Source: Celeribacter sp. HF31 (GTDB lineage Bacteria > Pseudomonadota > Alphaproteobacteria > Rhodobacterales > Rhodobacteraceae). Taken from it: a stretch of DNA of 64,000 bases. Position numbers and translations under genes: made by a program. Shown here piece after piece: positions 37,585 through 46,031 of this stretch (positions are counted from its first letter, which is position 1; the number at the start of each line of letters is the position of its first letter). Location of the stretch: NCBI RefSeq assembly GCF_011806455.1, contig NZ_JAATOT010000002.1, positions 434,001 through 498,000 of the forward strand. Reading direction: 5' to 3'. The notes below the pieces were generated by a model that ran no database searches, was not told the origin of the DNA, and saw only the letters and a program-made list of their open reading frames with translations.

Positions 37585-38802
37585 ATGCCACCGCGTCACC
37601 TCCCCCTGTTCGGCATCTTACGCCTCTGTTTTGCGGCACTGGTCGGTGCGATTTGCGTGGCCCTTCCGAACATGGCCCGGGCCGATCCGTCCTGCGGGCT
37701 CGAAGACTGGCTCACCTCGCTCAATGACAGCGCCAATTCCTATGTCGCCGCACTTGGCAGCGCCTCCGAACACGAAGCCGCCCGGCAATTTCGCACCGAA
37801 ATGGAGCGTTACGACCGCGACCGACTTTTGAAACAAATCCGCGAGGCCGATCTGGGTCAGAACGAAAAAGCGCTGATGGACTATATCTCCTCGCGCCGCC
37901 ATCTCCTTGATTTACATGCCGGAAACTGGCCCGAAATGGCCGAACGCTATGGTTCGGATCCGCGTTTTAGCGCTCAGGCAAGCAATCTCGAACGCTACCT
38001 CACCGCCGTACCTTGCGATCCGACTGCCCCCGACCACCTCAATGCCGCAGAAGAAGATGAACAAAGTTTCATGGCGCGTCTAACGGGCGGCGTCGACGAA
38101 ATGATTTCCCTGCTCACCCCGGAGGAAGAGGCAGAACACACGCCTGAGCCCGTTGATCCAACGAATTTCGACGAATTCCGCCCTCAGACCTTTCCGGCTC
38201 AGGAAAGAGACACCGTGGCCCTCAGCCCCTCGGGCAACGTCGCTTTCGTCCTTGGGATTTTCACCTTTATCACCGCCATCACCTCTTGGGTCTGGATGCG
38301 CTATGGCATCGTGCAGCGCCGCGCCATTCGCTACCCCTGCAGTTTGCCCGTGATCGTTTTCGATGGAATCGTGCCCGTCATCGGCGAATATCTCGACATC
38401 AGTCAGATCGGTGCGAAAATCGAAACCGATCTCAACCTGTCCATTCGACAGAAAATCAAACTCACTTGCGGCCCGGTCGAGCGCAAAGCCAAGGTGATCT
38501 GGCGCAACAATCACTTTGTCGGCGTGAAGTTCGACCGAAGCCTGTCCGAGTTGGAAATGCGGTCGCTCCTAGGCCCCTACGCCGCACAAATCGCCGCCGA
38601 ACGCGAAGAAGCGCGACAAATGGGTCTGGACATTCCGCTCTCATCCTATGCCCCCGAGGGCTCCAAACCCGCATTGCAACAGGACGCAGTGCAACAGGAC
38701 ACTGCGCGCTCCGACGAAGAGGCTTTTGAGCCGGATGAACCGGACCCGGACCGGGAGGATATTGAAACGGCCAGGCAGGAGCCGCCCGAAGCGGCCGCCT
38801 GA
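37585..38802 (+). CDS. Membrane-anchored PilZ domain protein (probable c-di-GMP receptor)
   Basis: A 405-aa protein with a Sec signal (LPLFGILRLCFAALVGAICV...ARA), a periplasmic helical domain (about 35-215), a TM helix (VAFVLGIFTFITAITSWVW, about 222-240), and then a cytoplasmic PilZ domain (about 248-340). The c-di-GMP motif is intact: RRAIRYP supplies RxxxR, and DISQIGAKI supplies the D/NxSxxG part. The acidic C-terminal tail (about 365-405) is disordered. This topology suggests that c-di-GMP binding inside is relayed to the periplasm. The ATG at 37585 is preceded by GAAAGA; TTG 37564 is the alternative. It is divergent from fabF. Confidence 0.85.
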   Translation: MPPRHLPLFGILRLCFAALVGAICVALPNMARADPSCGLEDWLTSLNDSANSYVAALGSASEHEAARQFRTEMERYDRDRLLKQIREADLGQNEKALMDYISSRRHLLDLHAGNWPEMAERYGSDPRFSAQASNLERYLTAVPCDPTAPDHLNAAEEDEQSFMARLTGGVDEMISLLTPEEEAEHTPEPVDPTNFDEFRPQTFPAQERDTVALSPSGNVAFVLGIFTFITAITSWVWMRYGIVQRRAIRYPCSLPVIVFDGIVPVIGEYLDISQIGAKIETDLNLSIRQKIKLTCGPVERKAKVIWRNNHFVGVKFDRSLSELEMRSLLGPYAAQIAAEREEARQMGLDIPLSSYAPEGSKPALQQDAVQQDTARSDEEAFEPDEPDPDREDIETARQEPPEAAA

Positions 38803-38825
38803 CAGGCAAAGAAACGGCCAAAAGA

Positions 38826-38856
38826 AAACGGCGCCGCCCGAAGGACCGCGCCGTTT
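38826..38856. terminator. Bidirectional terminator between PilZ gene and acpP
   Basis: AAACGGCGC / GCGCCGTTT perfect 9-bp stem between convergent genes, with A-rich 5' and weak T-rich 3' flanks usable in both directions. Confidence 0.7.
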
Positions 38857-38911
38857 GAAATTCTGTCTCTGATCGGGCGCTGGTGGGCACCCTAACCCCA
38901 TAAGGGTCGGA

Positions 38912-39145
38912 TCAGGAGGCTTCGGTGATGAACTTCACCGCGTCGCCGAAGGTCTGGATGGTCTCGGCTGCGTCATCCGGGATCTCGATGCCGAACTCTT
39001 CTTCGAATGCCATGACCAGCTCGACGGTGTCGAGGCTGTCTGCGCCCAGATCGTCGATGAAGGACGCGGTTTCCGTCACTTTGTCTTCTTCAACGTCGAG
39101 GTGCTCGACAACGATCTTTTTCACGCGATCTGCGATGTCGCTCAT
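38912..39145 (-). CDS. acpP: Acyl carrier protein
   Basis: A 77-aa acidic four-helix protein that carries growing acyl chains on 4'-phosphopantetheine. The attachment site is Ser37 in [20 protein letters not shown] ribosome-binding site precedes ATG 39145. It lies 215 bases downstream of fabG, enough for an internal promoter. Confidence 0.98.
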   Translation of the reverse strand: MSDIADRVKKIVVEHLDVEEDKVTETASFIDDLGADSLDTVELVMAFEEEFGIEIPDDAAETIQTFGDAVKFITEAS

Positions 39146-39360
39146 GTTCTTTCCTCACAGTTTGGGGCCCGTTGCCCGCTTTCAGCTCTGGCCGCTCGGA
39201 CCACTCTTTCTACATGCAGGCGCCACAGGATCGTTTCAACCCTAAACTCCCACATGCCCACCGGCGTGAAATCGCCCGTGCTCAATCTGCGCTGCTCATA
39301 GCACAATCCTCCCCGGTGGCAAATGTTTTGTGACGCCACGTCCGAAAAGGCCTTATGCGC

Positions 39361-40104
39361 TCAGAGCATAGCCATCCCGCCATTCACATGCAGCGTCGTG
39401 CCGGTCGTGTAGCCCGCCTCTTGCGAGGCCAGATACACCACAGCCGCCGCGATCTCTTCCGGCGTGCCCATACGTGCGCTCGGGATCTGGGCGTTGATCT
39501 TCTCTTTCTGATCAATCGTCAGCTTGTCGGTCATCGCCGTCGCAATGAACCCCGGCGCCACGCAGTTCACCGTGATGCCGCGCGTTGCGACCTCATAGGC
39601 CAGCGATTTCGACATGCCGACCATGCCCGCTTTCGAGGCGGCATAGTTGCCCTGCCCCGGGTTGCCGGTCGCGCCGACGATCGAGGAAATATTCACGATC
39701 CGTCCCCAACGCGCCTTCATCATCCCGCGCAGCACGCCTTTACAGAGCCGCATCGTCGAAGTCAGGTTCACGTTCAGCACGCTCTCCCACTCGTCATCGG
39801 ACATCCGCATGAACAGGTTGTCGCGCGTGATACCCGCGTTGTTCACCAGAATATCGACCGAGCCCATCACTTCAGCGGCCTGTTTCGGCAGCGCCTCGAC
39901 GGCTTCCTTGTCGGACAGGTTGCACGGCAGCACATGCGCGCGCTCCCCCAGCTCCGCAGCCAGCGCCTCCAGAGGCTCCACGCGCGTCCCAGACAGCGCC
40001 ACAGTCGCACCCGCATCATAAAGCGCCTTGGCAATCGCGCCGCCGATGCCGCCGGACGCGCCTGTGATCAGCGCATTTTTACCAGTCAGATCAAACATTT
40101 CCAA
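39361..40104 (-). CDS. fabG: 3-oxoacyl-ACP reductase
   Basis: A 247-aa NADPH-dependent SDR that reduces beta-ketoacyl-ACP in fatty-acid elongation. The TGASGGIGG cofactor motif (15-23), NNAG (88-91), Ser140/141 in VNISSIVG, and the Tyr154-xxx-Lys158 pair (YAASK) are present. It is flanked by fabD and acpP, which makes the assignment as FabG rather than a generic SDR secure. Confidence 0.96.
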   Translation of the reverse strand: MEMFDLTGKNALITGASGGIGGAIAKALYDAGATVALSGTRVEPLEALAAELGERAHVLPCNLSDKEAVEALPKQAAEVMGSVDILVNNAGITRDNLFMRMSDDEWESVLNVNLTSTMRLCKGVLRGMMKARWGRIVNISSIVGATGNPGQGNYAASKAGMVGMSKSLAYEVATRGITVNCVAPGFIATAMTDKLTIDQKEKINAQIPSARMGTPEEIAAAVVYLASQEAGYTTGTTLHVNGGMAML

Positions 40105-40184
40105 TTCCTCCGAAGCTTACCACTTCTTTTGTCCATAAATATCCCGGGTGAACCGCGCCCATGGGCGCGGTGAGGGCAGAGCCC

Positions 40185-41114
40185 TTACCCTTTCAGCTTC
40201 GCGATGTCCTCAGGCGTGCCCACCGCACTGCAAGCGATGGATTTTTCAATCCGCCGCACCATGCCCGACAGAGCCTTGCCCGCGCCAATTTCCCACATCT
40301 CGGTGACACCTTCCGCCACCATATAGGCCACGGATTCGCGCCAGCGCACCGACCCGGTCACCTGTTCGACCAACAAGGCACGGATCAAAGCCGGATCGGT
40401 CACGGCAGAGGCCCGCACATTGGCCACCAAAGGCACGGCGGGCGTGTTAATCTCCACATCGTCCAAGGCCTCGGCCATCACATCCGCCGCAGGCCCCATC
40501 AGCGCGCAGTGGAAGGGCGCAGACACCGGCAAAAGCACGGCACGTTTCGCGCCCTTTTCCTTGGCGATCTCGACGGCGCGTTCGACGGCGGCCTTGTGAC
40601 CAGAGACCACAACCTGCCCCGGATCGTTGTCATTCGCGGCTTGGCACACCTCACCTTGAGCCGCCTCTTCCGCCACCTCTTTCACGGTCGCGAAATCCAG
40701 GCCCAGCAAAGCCGCCATGGCGCCGACACCCACCGGCACAGCTTTTTGCATCGCTTCGCCACGGGTGCGCAAAAGCCGGGCGGTGTCCGCCACAGAGATC
40801 GCGCCCGCCGCCGCCAAAGCGGAATATTCACCCAAGGAGTGCCCTGCGACGAACGCCGCATCGGTCACCGCAAAGCCTTCGGCCTCCAGCGCCCGCATCG
40901 CCGCCAAAGAGGTCGCCATCAGCGCTGGCTGGGCGTTTTGGGTGAGCGTCAGCGTCTCGATCTCGCCCTCCCAGATCAGCGAGGACAGGCTTTCGCCCAA
41001 GGCCTCATCCACCTCGTCGAACACGGCTTTCGCCGCAGGATAGGCCTCGGCCAGAGCCTTGCCCATGCCGATGGTTTGGGCGCCCTGCCCCGGGAAAACG
41101 AATGCGCGCGTCAT
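40185..41114 (-). CDS. fabD: Malonyl-CoA:ACP transacylase
   Basis: A 309-aa enzyme that loads malonyl onto ACP. The N-terminal FVFPGQGAQTIGMG motif (6-19), the GHSLGEYSAL nucleophile elbow with Ser93, and FHCALMGPAAD holding the catalytic His (about 203) are present. A GGAGGGG site 6 bases before ATG 41114 fixes the start. It is the first gene of the fatty-acid series here. Confidence 0.97.
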   Translation of the reverse strand: MTRAFVFPGQGAQTIGMGKALAEAYPAAKAVFDEVDEALGESLSSLIWEGEIETLTLTQNAQPALMATSLAAMRALEAEGFAVTDAAFVAGHSLGEYSALAAAGAISVADTARLLRTRGEAMQKAVPVGVGAMAALLGLDFATVKEVAEEAAQGEVCQAANDNDPGQVVVSGHKAAVERAVEIAKEKGAKRAVLLPVSAPFHCALMGPAADVMAEALDDVEINTPAVPLVANVRASAVTDPALIRALLVEQVTGSVRWRESVAYMVAEGVTEMWEIGAGKALSGMVRRIEKSIACSAVGTPEDIAKLKG

Positions 41115-41274
41115 GCTCGCCCCTCCAGCTGTCTCAATGTTGCAGACGGGTCTAACGGTCTCGCGCGCAGGCGGCAAGCCCGACATGAGCCAGACTGGGA
41201 CCCATCATGGACCCAAGGTCACTTTACCTGCCGCCTCCGCAGAGTGGGAGCGCCACATGCGATAGGTCGCAAGA

Positions 41275-41967
41275 TCAGCGCAGCGCGCGGGGCAGCGGTT
41301 TGACAGCCGCATTGCGCGACAAAGGACGGCGGCGCATCTCCGCGGTCTTGACCGGCGTCACAGACACCGAGGGCTCGGCGCGCAAATCCGTATTCAGATC
41401 GTACCAGAGCTCGCGCAGCACCTCTTCCTGGCCCTCGAACAGAGTCTCGATCTCGCCTTGCGCGCCAAACCGCACATCCAGATGTGTCGTCCGCCCCGGC
41501 ACCGGGCTGCGCCGCACGAACACCGATCCGATCTCGTCAAAGCCGATCACCGTATTCAGCCGCGCGTCATCACGCCGGTTCAACCAGACGACCCGAAGCT
41601 GATGGCGCTGCAGATCAACCTGAACTTCGCGATAAAGGCCCCGCTCCGCCAGATAGCCAAGGGTTAACCCGAAGACGCCAAGGAAAATCGACAGCCCCAT
41701 CTTGATGCCCAAAAGCCCAAGCGCGAAACTCGCCCCGGGCCAAAGCCAAAGACCGGCCATCGCCAAAAAGGCCAGAAACGACAACACACGCAGGCCAAGC
41801 TCCGCACGCGCCCGCACGGTGCAAAGCCCGTCCTGCTGCGACAGGCTATAGCCCCATGCCGTTTCGCGGCGATAGATGGTACCTTTGTCCTGTGTGATCT
41901 GGCGTTGCGCGCCCGCGTCTTGCTTCTGTCCGGAAGCCAAATCTGAAGACGGTGTCATTGCCTTCAT
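41275..41967 (-). CDS. Membrane protein of unknown function
   Basis: A 230-aa protein: polar N-terminus (about 1-55), two adjacent TM helices (about 60-105), and a soluble C-terminal domain rich in beta strands (YREVQVDLQRHQLRVVWLNRR...). No catalytic motif or family is recognised. The C-terminal ~35 residues are basic. ATG 41967 has an alternative at 41958. Confidence 0.6.
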   Translation of the reverse strand: MKAMTPSSDLASGQKQDAGAQRQITQDKGTIYRRETAWGYSLSQQDGLCTVRARAELGLRVLSFLAFLAMAGLWLWPGASFALGLLGIKMGLSIFLGVFGLTLGYLAERGLYREVQVDLQRHQLRVVWLNRRDDARLNTVIGFDEIGSVFVRRSPVPGRTTHLDVRFGAQGEIETLFEGQEEVLRELWYDLNTDLRAEPSVSVTPVKTAEMRRRPLSRNAAVKPLPRALR

Positions 41968-42097
41968 CCCTTGTCGTCATCTCATCCAAAGGTTGTAATG
42001 TTGGTTAATATGGGCGGGAATGTGGCCCACATACGGTGATTTCTTGCGACGCGCCCTTCCCCTTGCGTCAGCCCACCGAGAAAGCCCGAGTTTGTCC

Positions 42098-42125
42098 TTG
42101 AACCAAAGGCTCAAATGCGTATAAG
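42098..42125 (+). promoter_or_regulatory. Predicted promoter of the rpsF operon
   Basis: A -35 TTGAAC (42098-42103) and a -10 TATAAG (42120-42125) are separated by 16 bp and lie 110 bp upstream of rpsF. This is a good sigma-70 match in an otherwise geneless 267-bp interval. Confidence 0.55.
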
Positions 42126-42234
42126 GGCACATCCTTTCGCAAGACACTTATGAACCGCGCAGTCTCTCGTGGTCGGGCCGCGGAAGGTCAAATGCCCGTC
42201 CTATGAAATGCGCTTGAACATGATTGGAGCACCC

Positions 42235-42591
42235 ATGCCGCTTTACGAGCATGTCTTCATTGCGCGTCAGGACCTTTCCAACGCGCAGGCCGAAGGTCTC
42301 ATCGAACATTTTGGCACCGTCCTCGCCGACAACGGCGGGAAACTCGTCGAGCACGAGTACTGGGGCGTCAAAACGATGGCCTACAAGATCAACAAAAACC
42401 GCAAGGGCCACTACGCCTACCTGCGCACCGACGCCCCGTCGGAAGCCGTGCAGGAAATGGAACGCCTGATGCGTCTGCATGACGACGTGATGCGCGTCCT
42501 GACCATCAAGGTCGACGCCCACGAGGAAGGCCCCTCCGTGCAAATGCAGAAACGTGACGACCGCGAAGAGCGCCGTCCGCGTCGCAACTGA
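42235..42591 (+). CDS. rpsF: 30S ribosomal protein S6
   Basis: A 118-aa central-domain ribosomal protein that binds 16S rRNA with S18. MPLYEHVFIARQDLS at the start and the WGVKTMAYKINKNRKGHYAYL segment are characteristic. The C-terminal tail is basic and Arg-rich. TTGGAG lies upstream of ATG 42235; the frame is open further upstream without S6 homology. It is the first gene of rpsF-rpsR-rplI. Confidence 0.97.
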   Translation: MPLYEHVFIARQDLSNAQAEGLIEHFGTVLADNGGKLVEHEYWGVKTMAYKINKNRKGHYAYLRTDAPSEAVQEMERLMRLHDDVMRVLTIKVDAHEEGPSVQMQKRDDREERRPRRN

Positions 42592-42615
42592 TCTTGTTTG
42601 GAAAGGACCTAACCT

Positions 42616-42843
42616 ATGGCCGCTAAACCGTTTTTCCGCCGCCGCAAAGTCTGCCCGTTCTCCGGCGACAATGCACCCGCGATCGATTACAAAGACACCC
42701 GTCTTCTGCAGCGCTACATCTCCGAGCGCGGCAAAATCGTCCCGTCCCGCATCACCGCAGTCTCTGCGAAGAAACAGCGTGAGCTGGCCCGTGCCATCAA
42801 ACGCGCTCGCTTCCTCGCCCTGCTGCCCTACGCCGTGAAGTAA
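42616..42843 (+). CDS. rpsR: 30S ribosomal protein S18
   Basis: A 75-aa basic ribosomal protein. [22 protein letters not shown] and the conserved [20 protein letters not shown] region are intact. The single N-terminal Cys is of the C-minus type without a full zinc site. It lies 24 bases after rpsF with AAAGGA upstream. Confidence 0.97.
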   Translation: MAAKPFFRRRKVCPFSGDNAPAIDYKDTRLLQRYISERGKIVPSRITAVSAKKQRELARAIKRARFLALLPYAVK

Positions 42844-42854
42844 GGAGTAAGCAC

Positions 42855-43466
42855 ATGCAAGTTATCCTTCTCGAACGCGTGGCCAAACTCGGCCAAATGG
42901 GCGATGTTGTGTCCGTCAAAGACGGCTACGCCCGCAACTTCCTGCTGCCGCAGGAAAAAGCGCTGCGTGCCTCTCAGGCAAACATCAAAGCTTTCGAAGC
43001 GCAAAAAGCGCAGCTCGAGGCCCGTAACCTCGAGACCAAGAAAGAGGCCGAAGCTCTGGCTGCGACCCTCGACGGTCAAAAGTTCGTCGTGATTCGCTCC
43101 GCCTCCGACGCTGGTGCTCTCTACGGCTCCGTCACGCCCCGTGACGCCGCAGACGCCGCCACCGAGAACGGCTTCACCGTCGACCGCAAACAGGTCGCTC
43201 TGAAAGCCCCGATCAAAGAGCTTGGCCTGCACGAGCTGCACGTCATCCTGCACCCGGAAGTCGAAGCCACGATCATCCTGAACGTCGCCCGCTCCACCGA
43301 GGAAGCCGAACTTCAGGCCGAAGGCAAATCCATTCAGGAGCTCGCCGCCGAAGCCGAAGCCCAGGCCGAATTCGAGATCGCTGAACTGTTCGACGACATC
43401 GGCTCCGCCGCGTCCGACGACGACGATCTGGCCGAAGCTGTCGAAGCAGAGGCCGAAGAAGAGTAA
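42855..43466 (+). CDS. rplI: 50S ribosomal protein L9 with acidic C-terminal extension
   Basis: A 203-aa L9. The N-terminal 23S-binding domain carries the signature [21 protein letters not shown] (about 14-34); a long central helix and the C-terminal domain extend to about 150. About 50 extra residues rich in Ala/Glu/Asp ([15 protein letters not shown]... to EAEAEEE) follow, absent in E. coli L9 (149 aa) but usual in this family. It is the last gene before a strong terminator. Confidence 0.96.
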   Translation: MQVILLERVAKLGQMGDVVSVKDGYARNFLLPQEKALRASQANIKAFEAQKAQLEARNLETKKEAEALAATLDGQKFVVIRSASDAGALYGSVTPRDAADAATENGFTVDRKQVALKAPIKELGLHELHVILHPEVEATIILNVARSTEEAELQAEGKSIQELAAEAEAQAEFEIAELFDDIGSAASDDDDLAEAVEAEAEEE

Positions 43467-43490
43467 TCTTCTTTCCGTTGCAAAATTCAA

Positions 43491-43515
43491 AAAGCCCCGC
43501 TCAGCGGGGCTTTTT
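43491..43515 (+). terminator. rpsF-rpsR-rplI terminator
   Basis: AAAGCCCCGCT / AGCGGGGCTTT stem with a one-base loop region (CTCAG turn), followed by TTTTTC. Confidence 0.85.
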
Positions 43516-43548
43516 CTTTGTCCAATGTCGCTCGGAAAACGCGGGCAC

Positions 43549-43767
43549 TCACGCCCCCTCATCATCCGGCACATAGCGCAGAATATCGCCGGGCTGACAG
43601 TCCAGCACCTTGCACAGCGCATCAAGCGACTGAAATCGCACACCTTTCACCTTGCCGGATTTGAACAGCGACAGGTTGGTCTCGGACAGCCCGATCGCCT
43701 GCGCCACCTCGCGTGACGACAGTTTGCGCTTCACCAACATCATGTCGAGCGTGATCTCAATCGCCAT
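43549..43767 (-). CDS. Small XRE/Cro-type regulator (YozG-like)
   Basis: A 72-aa single HTH protein. MLVKRKLSSREVAQAIGLSETNLSLFKSGKVKGVRFQSLDALCKVLDCQPGDIL is the compact HTH_26/YozG type that is often encoded beside DUF2975 membrane proteins. It lies 12 bases downstream of exactly such a gene, so the two form a small regulator-membrane operon. The targets are unknown. Confidence 0.85.
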   Translation of the reverse strand: MAIEITLDMMLVKRKLSSREVAQAIGLSETNLSLFKSGKVKGVRFQSLDALCKVLDCQPGDILRYVPDDEGA

Positions 43768-43779
43768 CTCACCCTGCCC

Positions 43780-44289
43780 TCAAAAGAATTCTTTGTTTTC
43801 CCGCTCGATCTCCGCCGCCTGACGAAACGCCCCGGCCAGCGCGATCAGAACGATGCCGATCACCAAGATGATCGCATCCAAATCAATCGGGAACCACTCG
43901 ATCTCCGGACGCTCCGCCTGTGGCACGTTCCAGACCATCGCAAACGGATAGACATAGGACAATATGGCAAAAACGGCCCAAAAGCCGATCAAATCACGCC
44001 CCGTACGGCTCAGCGCCCCGGTCAGCCCGTCAAAATCCCGATGACGCGCCGCCGCCAGCACCCGATGCATCGCCCAAAGCGCCGACAACAGGCAGAGCGC
44101 CAGAACTGCGAATAAGACAAACGCCCCGATCAGGATCGGCATGGGCGGTGGCGCGATCTCCACCGGCAGCCCAAGAATATCGAACAAAGGCGCCGGATCG
44201 CCAAAGAGCACCGACACCGTCACTCCCAAAAGCGCCGCCCCCGTCACCAGGGCGCAGGCCAACATCATCACGCGCGCAAAACTCTGCAT
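43780..44289 (-). CDS. DUF2975 membrane protein
   Basis: A 169-aa inner-membrane protein with four TM helices (about 8-30, 50-72, 98-118 and 138-158). The MHRVLAAARHRDFDG...LSRTGRDLIGFW segment between helices 2 and 3 fits the DUF2975 pattern. The family is regularly paired with a YozG-like HTH gene, which follows here. It may act as a membrane sensor or antagonist of that regulator; the function is not established. Confidence 0.75.
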   Translation of the reverse strand: MQSFARVMMLACALVTGAALLGVTVSVLFGDPAPLFDILGLPVEIAPPPMPILIGAFVLFAVLALCLLSALWAMHRVLAAARHRDFDGLTGALSRTGRDLIGFWAVFAILSYVYPFAMVWNVPQAERPEIEWFPIDLDAIILVIGIVLIALAGAFRQAAEIERENKEFF

Positions 44290-44310
44290 CTCTCTCTCCT
44301 GACTGTCCGC

Positions 44311-44373
44311 GATGATCTACCACAGATGAGATCATTTCGCGATGCGAAAATAGTTTTATGTTTTTCATAAAAC
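44311..44373. promoter_or_regulatory. Inverted repeats upstream of the DUF2975-HTH operon
   Basis: Two features lie in this AT-rich 151-base intergenic region: TGATCT-N10-AGATCA (44311-44332) and a perfect GTTTTATG-TTTTT-CATAAAAC (44353-44373). They are candidate operators for the downstream HTH protein. Confidence 0.45.
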
Positions 44374-44440
44374 ATTTTTCTTGATTCATAACAAGTCGCG
44401 TTTTATCCCCAGCCAAAGAAGCGACTCAAAAGGATATGAC

Positions 44441-44818
44441 ATGACCTTCCACAAAACCCTCCCGCTCTTCGCCATCACCCTTGGCCTGCTCGCGGCCTGC
44501 GACCGCCCGATGAACGAGCCTTACCTCTTCGACGGCCCAAAACCCGCAGGCTATGAAACCGATCTGGCGCAGTGCAAATCCATCGCCGCCAACTACAAAG
44601 CCGACGACATCACCGGCGCCGCCATCGGGGGCGCAGCCATCGGCGGTGTGTTGGGCGCAGTCGATGACAGCAATGACAATGAGCTTGAAGGCGCGCTTGG
44701 CGGCGCCGCGGCTGGCGCTTTGGTCGGCGCCTTGAGCGTTCAGGAAAAGGTCGGCGATGCCCGCCGCGACGTGGTCATCCGCTGCCTTCAGGGCCGCGGC
44801 TACAAAGTCGTCGGCTAA
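44441..44818 (+). CDS. Glycine-zipper lipoprotein
   Basis: A 125-aa protein with a lipoprotein signal (FAITLGLLAAC, Cys20). Two glycine-zipper helices follow (ITGAAIGGAAIGGVLGAV and ALGGAAAGALVGALS, about 65-105) and a Cys-containing tail (VIRCLQGRGYKVVG). It is probably an envelope lipoprotein of the outer-membrane glycine-zipper kind. AAGGA precedes ATG 44441. The stop codon TAA is shared with the end of repeat element 5. Confidence 0.75.
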   Translation: MTFHKTLPLFAITLGLLAACDRPMNEPYLFDGPKPAGYETDLAQCKSIAANYKADDITGAAIGGAAIGGVLGAVDDSNDNELEGALGGAAAGALVGALSVQEKVGDARRDVVIRCLQGRGYKVVG

Positions 44819-44931
44819 AGCGTCACGCCTTTAACGTGAGACATCAAATAAAGGCGAGGCGCGTGCAACGCGTATATTTTGCACAGCGCTCCGCCAAAAT
44901 CTGGGTCTCAGGTTTTTGGCGGAACGCTTTA
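44816..44931. repeat. Diverged two-hairpin element, copy 5
   Basis: A 116-bp element with the same ends (TAAAGCG...AACGCTTTA) and the same two-hairpin layout as copies 1-4, but different arm sequences: CGCCTTTA / TAAAGGCG in the left hairpin and CCGCCAAAA / TTTTGGCGG in the right. The leading TAA is the stop codon of the lipoprotein gene. Confidence 0.7.
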
Positions 44932-45042
44932 ACCCTTGCCGAATTGAGCGTATTTCCGCCAAACCAGATCACCGGGCGCGCTATTTGCTTGGCCTGCCCG
45001 GTGATCCATGGTGATTTGAGCAAAATTTTTTGGAGCCTTCCT

Positions 45043-45513
45043 ATGCCGTCGGTGACGCGTCGTTTTTTCCTGCTTGCCCCCCTCGCCCTCGCCGCCTGTG
45101 GCAACAAAGCCGAAGTCTCGCGCAACCGCCCTTTCGACCCGCCGCTCTACCCCAATGAGACGCCGGAACTGCGGGCGCTGATCAACAAATGGGCCGACCA
45201 TTACGAGATTCCGCGCGAGTTGATCCACCGTCAGGCGGTGCGTGAAAGCACCCACCGCCCCTGGGCGCGCAACGGCCCCTATTGGGGTCTGCTGCAAATC
45301 CTGCCGCAAACCGCCCGCACCATGGGCCACCGAGGTGCGGCCGAAGAGCTCTTGGACCCGAATGTGAACCTCGAATACGCCGGCAAATACCTGCGCGGCG
45401 CCTACCTTGTGTCCGGCGGCGACATCGACAGCGCCATGGGCTGGTACGCGCGTGGGTATTATTATGAGGCCAAGAAACAGGGGCTTTTGTACGAGACGGG
45501 GCTCAGGAGTTAA
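45043..45513 (+). CDS. Lytic transglycosylase (SLT) lipoprotein
   Basis: A 156-aa lipoprotein (signal RRFFLLAPLALAAC, Cys18) with a small SLT domain. RELIHRQAVRESTHRPWARNG has the catalytic Glu in RESTHR, then YWGLLQILPQTARTMG, and YAGKYLRGAYLVSGGDIDSAMGWYARG completes the lysozyme fold. It cleaves murein in the periplasm. GGAG lies 6 bases before ATG 45043, and the longer upstream frame runs through repeat element 5. It is convergent with the HTH gene. Confidence 0.88.
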   Translation: MPSVTRRFFLLAPLALAACGNKAEVSRNRPFDPPLYPNETPELRALINKWADHYEIPRELIHRQAVRESTHRPWARNGPYWGLLQILPQTARTMGHRGAAEELLDPNVNLEYAGKYLRGAYLVSGGDIDSAMGWYARGYYYEAKKQGLLYETGLRS

Positions 45514-45515
45514 GC

Positions 45516-45845
45516 CTAGAGAACATCTCCATTCATCCCTCTCAAACCACCTAAAATTTCAGATACACGTCCCGGATTGAGGTCCACAGCATCCGCTATT
45601 TCTTGCTGAGACAAACGTGTGTGCTGGGCCAATCGCAGAACAGCTTCAACTTGATCTGGTCGAGGAGCGGGATGTCGGGGACTTGTTCGTCGAGAAGAAC
45701 TTCGACGAGTCATATACGCATCTACAATATCATCGATACGATCAGCGTAAGTATCCTCTCCCTCTGCGCGCAAGTCAGAAGCAACCTCTTCTAATAGGCG
45801 TCGCGCTAAAGGGATATTGCTGCCATATCGCGGTCTTCTTCCCAT
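45516..45845 (-). CDS. Small HTH protein
   Basis: A 109-aa protein with a helical N-terminus (ARRLLEEVASDLRAEGEDTYADRIDDIVDAY), a basic Ser/Arg/Pro linker (about 45-65), and a C-terminal helix-turn-helix (LSQQEIADAVDLNPGRVSEIL, about 79-99). The HTH resembles that of resolvases and sigma-like regulators. No family is assigned. It is preceded by an AT-rich region and has lower GC than neighbouring core genes by eye. Confidence 0.6.
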   Translation of the reverse strand: MGRRPRYGSNIPLARRLLEEVASDLRAEGEDTYADRIDDIVDAYMTRRSSSRRTSPRHPAPRPDQVEAVLRLAQHTRLSQQEIADAVDLNPGRVSEILGGLRGMNGDVL

Positions 45846-45927
45846 TATTCCCCCCGAAATAAAATCAAAAAATGTGATGTCAATTTAGATCGGTAAGATA
45901 ATTTTATTTTTCAAGACCTCACAGCAA

Positions 45928-45960
45928 TAAAAAGGCCGCCTCGTTTCCGAAGCGGCCCTC
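45928..45960 (-). terminator. tig terminator
   Basis: GGCCGC / GCGGCC stem; on the reverse strand it is followed by TTTTTATT. It is located about 70 bases after the tig stop codon. Confidence 0.75.
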
Positions 45961-46031
45961 TGTCCCTCGCTCAAATCGCGAGATGCCTCTCTTGCAGGCC
46001 ACCCCAAAATGGGCTGGCCCGCCTTCGGGCC

